Below, piece after piece: positions 50,397 through 53,462 of a stretch of 53,462 bases of DNA; position 1 is the first letter of the stretch, and each line of letters opens with the position of its first letter. Below the pieces are notes generated by a model. It was not told where the DNA came from. It was given only the letters and a program-made list of their open reading frames with translations, and searched no databases. Location: the NCBI RefSeq assembly GCF_009908195.1, contig NZ_JAAAHS010000007.1, forward strand, positions 1 to 53,462, in the 5' to 3' direction. Both the position numbers and the translations under genes were made by a program. This DNA is from Streptomyces boluensis. Its GTDB lineage: Bacteria; Actinomycetota; Actinomycetes; Streptomycetales; Streptomycetaceae.

Positions 50397-51071
50397 TCAG
50401 CTTCGGCCGAGGGCTCGGCGTACCTCCTCGCAGGCGGCCGGGATCGGGCCGATGACCGGGACCGGGAAGCGGTCGCGCAGGGCCTGTGCCGCTTCGCCGA
50501 GCGGGCCGCCGCCGATGATCACGGCTTCGGCGCCGTCCTCGGTGACGCAGGCCTCGACCGCCTCGGCGAGGCGCTCCCGCATCTCCTCGGGGGTGGAGGC
50601 CAGGTGCAGCGGGTCGCCCGGGGTGAGGCGGATGCCGGTGTACCGGGCGGAGTGGCCGAGGTGTTCGACGCGTGCCTCGATCGCCGCGGCCAGGCCGGGG
50701 GTGGTGGTGGCGATGCCGAAGCGGCGCCCGTCCGCGGCGGCCTCGGCCATGGCGGCCTCGGCGATGCCCACGACGGGGAGGTCGGTCAGGGCCCGGAGTT
50801 CCTCGACGCCGGGATCGCCGAACGCGCTGACGACGAAGGCCTCGACGCGCGCGCCCTCGGGTCCGGCGAGGGTGCGCCGGGCCGCGTCCAGAACCTGCGG
50901 TCCCGCGGCCCGCAGCACGTCCTCGGTCACCAGCATCGACGGGCCCTCGGTCACGGTGACGCCGAGCACCTCGTACCCGTCCTCGGGGCGCAGGGTGCGG
51001 CGGGCGATGGTGGCCATCATGTCGGTGGTGGCCTGCGCGGTGTTGGGGTTGATCAGGGCTACGACGGTCAC
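50397..51071 (-). CDS. aspartate/glutamate racemase superfamily protein (hydantoin-racemase-like)
   Basis: 224 residues, Asp/Glu/hydantoin racemase fold. Recognisable are VALINPNTAQATTDMM at the start, VVSAFGDPGVEELRALTDLP, GIAEAAM and AVIIGGGPLGEAAQAL. Classical family racemases carry a Cys in each of the two Gly-rich strands (xCFxDPG and GCAGM). Here both positions are non-Cys (SAFGDPG, GGGPLG), so the chemistry may differ. The GTG at 51071 overlaps the MFS stop as GTGA, so transporter and enzyme are expressed together. Confidence 0.85.
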   Translation of the reverse strand: MTVVALINPNTAQATTDMMATIARRTLRPEDGYEVLGVTVTEGPSMLVTEDVLRAAGPQVLDAARRTLAGPEGARVEAFVVSAFGDPGVEELRALTDLPVVGIAEAAMAEAAADGRRFGIATTTPGLAAAIEARVEHLGHSARYTGIRLTPGDPLHLASTPEEMRERLAEAVEACVTEDGAEAVIIGGGPLGEAAQALRDRFPVPVIGPIPAACEEVRRALGRS

Positions 51072-52546
51072 GACTGCTTGCTCTTCTCCGGCGAATCGGT
51101 CGGGTCGTCCGTGGGGCCGGCCGGGGCGAGGGGCGCCAGGTCCGCGTCGTCCGCGGCGTCCTCCATGGACTTGCCGAAGGTCTCCGGCGGGAACTGCACG
51201 GACACGGCGAGGCCCGCGAAGAGTATGCCGAGCAGCGTGAACATCCCCGCCATGCCGTACGCGTCGAAGGCCGCACCGGCGAAGATCGGGGTCAGGCCGC
51301 CGGCGAGCGAGCCGAGGGCCAGGATGATCGATGTGCCGAACGCCCGTACGCGGGTGGGGAACTGCTCCGGGGCGAAGATCCAGATGGTGGTGTTCATCGT
51401 GATGATGCAGCAGTTGACGGCCGCGCCGAGGATCAGGATCAGGGGGACGTTCGTGGCCAGGAAGCCGAAGCTGAACGCGGCCGCGCAGCCGAGTCCCGCG
51501 GTGATGGTGAGGACCAGCTTGCGCGGCACGTAACGGGCCGCGGTGGACGCGATCAGGGCGCCGAGCAGCGAACCCGACTGCATGACCAGGGTGAAGACAA
51601 GGGACTTGGTGATGCTGTGGCCCTGGGCCACCAGGATCGTGGGCATCAGCGAAAGAATGGAGATCTGCGCGCCGTACGACATGCAGACGGCGACGCCGAG
51701 GGAGAGGGTCCGGCGGCGCAGCGCGCCCGCGAACACATCGCGCAGGCGGTTGCGTTCGGGCACGACCTCTTCGCCGCTCTCGACGGCGTTGATGTACTGC
51801 TCCGGGTCCTTCAGCTCGCCGCGCAGCTTGCCGGAGGCGAGCCGGTTGAGGACCTGGTTGGCCTCGTCGACCTTGCCTCGGGACAGCAGGTAGCGCGGTG
51901 TCTCGGGGACGAACCGGCGGTAGAACAGCACCAGGAGCGCGGGCAGGGCGAGCAGGCCGAACAGCCAGCGCCAGCGGTCGGGTCCGGAGGCGAAGGTGAA
52001 GACCAGGACGCCGAAGCCGGGCGCGAGCATGTTGCCGAGGCCGCCCGCGGTGACGTTGATGATGCCGACGGCGGTGCCTCGGTGCCTGGCCGCGAAGAAC
52101 TCGGACATCATCGTCACGGCGATGGCGATCTCGCCGCCGAGGCCGAAGCCGACGATGAACCTGCCGATCGCCACCACCGCGTAGACCGGGGCGAACGCGC
52201 AGATCAGGGCGCCGAGCGAGAACAGCAACAGGTTGACCGTGAGCATCGCCCGGCGGCCCATCTTGTCGCCGATGATGCCGGTGGTGAGCCGGCCGAGTGC
52301 AGCCGCGGTGAAGGTGATGGTGTTCAGGAAGCCGAGTTCGGCCGCCGTGGTGCCCCACGACTCCTGCAGTACGGGCCCCACGAGCCCGACCGCGTTCTGT
52401 TCCAGCGCGTCGAAGAACACGCCGAGCAGCACCATCGCGCCGATCTGCTTGTGCGCACCGGTGACGCCGATCCGGTCGAGCGTGTCCTCCAGTTGGCGAT
52501 GGCGTGGACTCGCGTCCGTGGCGCTGTTCACCGGGGGAGCTTCCAT
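51068..52546 (-). CDS. MFS transporter, sugar/organic-acid porter type
   Basis: 492 residues, twelve helices. Signatures: TGIIGDKMGRRAML after TM2, VGFGLGGEIAIAVTMMSEFF in TM4, FVPETPRYLLSRGKVDEA before the central loop and FPTRVRAFGTS in the second half, all typical of the SP/AAHS-type porters. The ATG at 52546 follows AAGGAT 5 nt upstream; the longer frame would run through the operator region. It is co-translated with the racemase-like gene, so its substrate is probably a small acid or hydantoin-like compound (inference). Confidence 0.87.
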   Translation of the reverse strand: MEAPPVNSATDASPRHRQLEDTLDRIGVTGAHKQIGAMVLLGVFFDALEQNAVGLVGPVLQESWGTTAAELGFLNTITFTAAALGRLTTGIIGDKMGRRAMLTVNLLLFSLGALICAFAPVYAVVAIGRFIVGFGLGGEIAIAVTMMSEFFAARHRGTAVGIINVTAGGLGNMLAPGFGVLVFTFASGPDRWRWLFGLLALPALLVLFYRRFVPETPRYLLSRGKVDEANQVLNRLASGKLRGELKDPEQYINAVESGEEVVPERNRLRDVFAGALRRRTLSLGVAVCMSYGAQISILSLMPTILVAQGHSITKSLVFTLVMQSGSLLGALIASTAARYVPRKLVLTITAGLGCAAAFSFGFLATNVPLILILGAAVNCCIITMNTTIWIFAPEQFPTRVRAFGTSIILALGSLAGGLTPIFAGAAFDAYGMAGMFTLLGILFAGLAVSVQFPPETFGKSMEDAADDADLAPLAPAGPTDDPTDSPEKSKQS

Positions 52547-52574
52547 GGGGATCCTTCCGAGCAGAGCGGAACCC

Positions 52575-52597
52575 GAAAAATGGAATACCATTTTCGG
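52575..52597 (-). promoter_or_regulatory. GntR-type operator 1 upstream of the MFS gene
   Basis: Inverted repeat AAAATGG-AATA-CCATTTT (52577-52594) centred about 40 nt before the start codon. The TGG-N-ATNCCA core is that of GntR/FCD-family operators. Confidence 0.55.
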
Positions 52598-52689
52598 CAC
52601 GCGGAAGTTTTGTCCGGCGGTGAGGGTGGCGTCAAGGGTTCTTTCGTACGGAAGTTGGGTGGGGTCGGGGCCCGGGCGCGAGCGTAGAA

Positions 52690-52703
52690 ATGGGATACCG
52701 TAT
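52690..52703 (-). promoter_or_regulatory. GntR-type operator 2
   Basis: ATGGGATACCGTAT, an imperfect copy of the core of operator 1, lies 100 nt further upstream. Two spaced copies suit cooperative repression. No GntR gene is in the window. Confidence 0.45.
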
Positions 52704-52741
52704 GCCGTCACTCGTGGTGAGGGCTGCGGTTGGGGCGCGGG

Positions 52742-53455
52742 TCAGTGGTCGGCCGGGGAGTGCTGGTCGTGGTGTGCGCAGCGCGGCATCGTGAGGAGTC
52801 GGCGGACCTGTTCGCCGGCCTCGACGGCGTCCCGTGCCGTGGTCGGGAAGAGGAGTCGCAGGTCGCAGTGGCCTTCGCGGTACTCGCAGCGCAGCGTGAT
52901 CGCGTGTCGGTCCACGGCGAGCGGCAGTGCGCGGAGCACGCCGTGCGGGAGCCGGGAGCCGCTGAGCACGATCAGGTCCGCGACCATGTCCTCGTGCGCG
53001 TCCGCGAGATGGGTGAGCATCGCGGCCTCCTCGACGGCGAGCGGATCGGGCACGGCCAGGGCGAACTCGTCGAGCCCGACCTCTTCTTGGGCCCCCGTCG
53101 CGGTACGCAGCGTCACCCGCGCCAGGTCGAGCCGTAGCGTGCCGCTCGCTCCCTGTTCGGCTGGGGCGAGCCAGCCGGAGATGGTCACCCGCGTCCGCAC
53201 CCGGTCGCGCAGTGGCGTCGGCGCGATGTCGGTGAACTCCAGGAGCGCGGCCACGCTGCCCCGCTCCGCGGCCTCGATCTGCGCGGTCAACGGGCTGTCG
53301 GCCTGCGGGTGGAGGGTGATCTGCCCCTTCCTCCCCACGGAGTGCATTCCGATCAGGTCGTAGTCCTGCCCGTCCGTGGTGAGCGAGAGGGAGACGGCTT
53401 GCGCCAGTACGGAGCGGACGCGCTCTGCCGCGGTCTGCTCGGGGAGTTGGGGCAT
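52742..53455 (-). CDS. DUF2470 domain-containing protein
   Basis: 237 residues. The N-terminal half resembles the split-barrel part of HugZ-like/pyridoxamine-oxidase-fold proteins (YDLIGMHSVGRKGQITLHP). The C-terminal DUF2470 region (about 150-232) has MLTHLADAHEDMVADLIVLS and AVDRHAITLRCEYREGHCDL, then LLFPTTARDAVEAGEQVRRL. Relatives bind haem or flavin, but function here is unknown. The ATG at 53455 is near the window edge, with only a few upstream bases visible. Confidence 0.85.
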   Translation of the reverse strand: MPQLPEQTAAERVRSVLAQAVSLSLTTDGQDYDLIGMHSVGRKGQITLHPQADSPLTAQIEAAERGSVAALLEFTDIAPTPLRDRVRTRVTISGWLAPAEQGASGTLRLDLARVTLRTATGAQEEVGLDEFALAVPDPLAVEEAAMLTHLADAHEDMVADLIVLSGSRLPHGVLRALPLAVDRHAITLRCEYREGHCDLRLLFPTTARDAVEAGEQVRRLLTMPRCAHHDQHSPADH

Positions 53456-53462
53456 TTCGGGC

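Noticed and set aside
1..53462. CRISPR array, insertion sequence or phage genes
   Set aside because: No regularly spaced repeats, DDE transposase, integrase or structural phage motifs were seen on either strand.

Overview
The window is a GC-rich, very densely coded stretch of a Streptomyces chromosome. The genus call rests on gene content and order: sepH (SCO5855 in S. coelicolor), a coproporphyrin-type ferrochelatase with inositol monophosphatase, cutRS (SCO5862/5863), DUF4193, dut, DUF3710 and DUF3159. GTG starts, 1-4 nt stop/start overlaps, near-leaderless starts and strong GC hairpin terminators agree with it. No rRNA, tRNA, CRISPR array or transposase was seen.

Region 1 (1-4.9 kb, minus strand) is a compact NRPS-independent siderophore locus: exporter (cut by the window start), IucA/IucC synthetase, ATP-grasp enzyme and an Fe-siderophore binding protein. 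The binding protein lacks its signal peptide and N-terminal part because its 5' end runs directly into the promoter of the next, divergent gene. The locus therefore looks decapitated.

Region 2 (4.9-33.6 kb) is conserved core: DUF5998, phosphodiesterase, thymidine kinase, sulfurtransferase, sepH, a membrane protein with DRTQLL repeats, a lactone oxidase with an MFS protein, cpfC/hemH with an IMPase, a 53-residue protein, cutRS, DUF4193, an EcsC-like protein, DUF3093, a thioesterase, dut and DUF3710. It ends in a potassium module: orphan KdpDE, an OB-fold protein, DUF3159, two TrkA/RCK proteins and a KimA-like transporter. A TRAM-domain RNA methyltransferase closes the region.

Region 3 (33.6-34.2 kb) contains only decayed fragments and marks the edge of an accessory island.

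Region 4 (34.2-48.5 kb) is a cell-surface glycopolymer island. DegT aminotransferase, Gfo/Idh dehydrogenase and a left-handed beta-helix N-acetyltransferase match the WbpE/WbpB/WbpD trio for 2,3-diacetamido uronic acid nucleotides. A GtrA-like flippase and a GtrB-like polyprenyl-phosphate glycosyltransferase follow. A six-gene minus-strand operon encodes three GT2-TagF fusion proteins, two paralogous GT-C-like membrane proteins and the acetyltransferase. The inferred flow is sugar nucleotide, then lipid-linked sugar, then flipping, then transfer to a polyol-phosphate type polymer outside the membrane.

Region 5 (48.6-53.5 kb, minus strand) has a TetR/metallo-beta-lactamase-fold pair with an operator, an MFS/Asp-Glu-racemase-like pair preceded by two GntR-type palindromes, and a DUF2470 protein.
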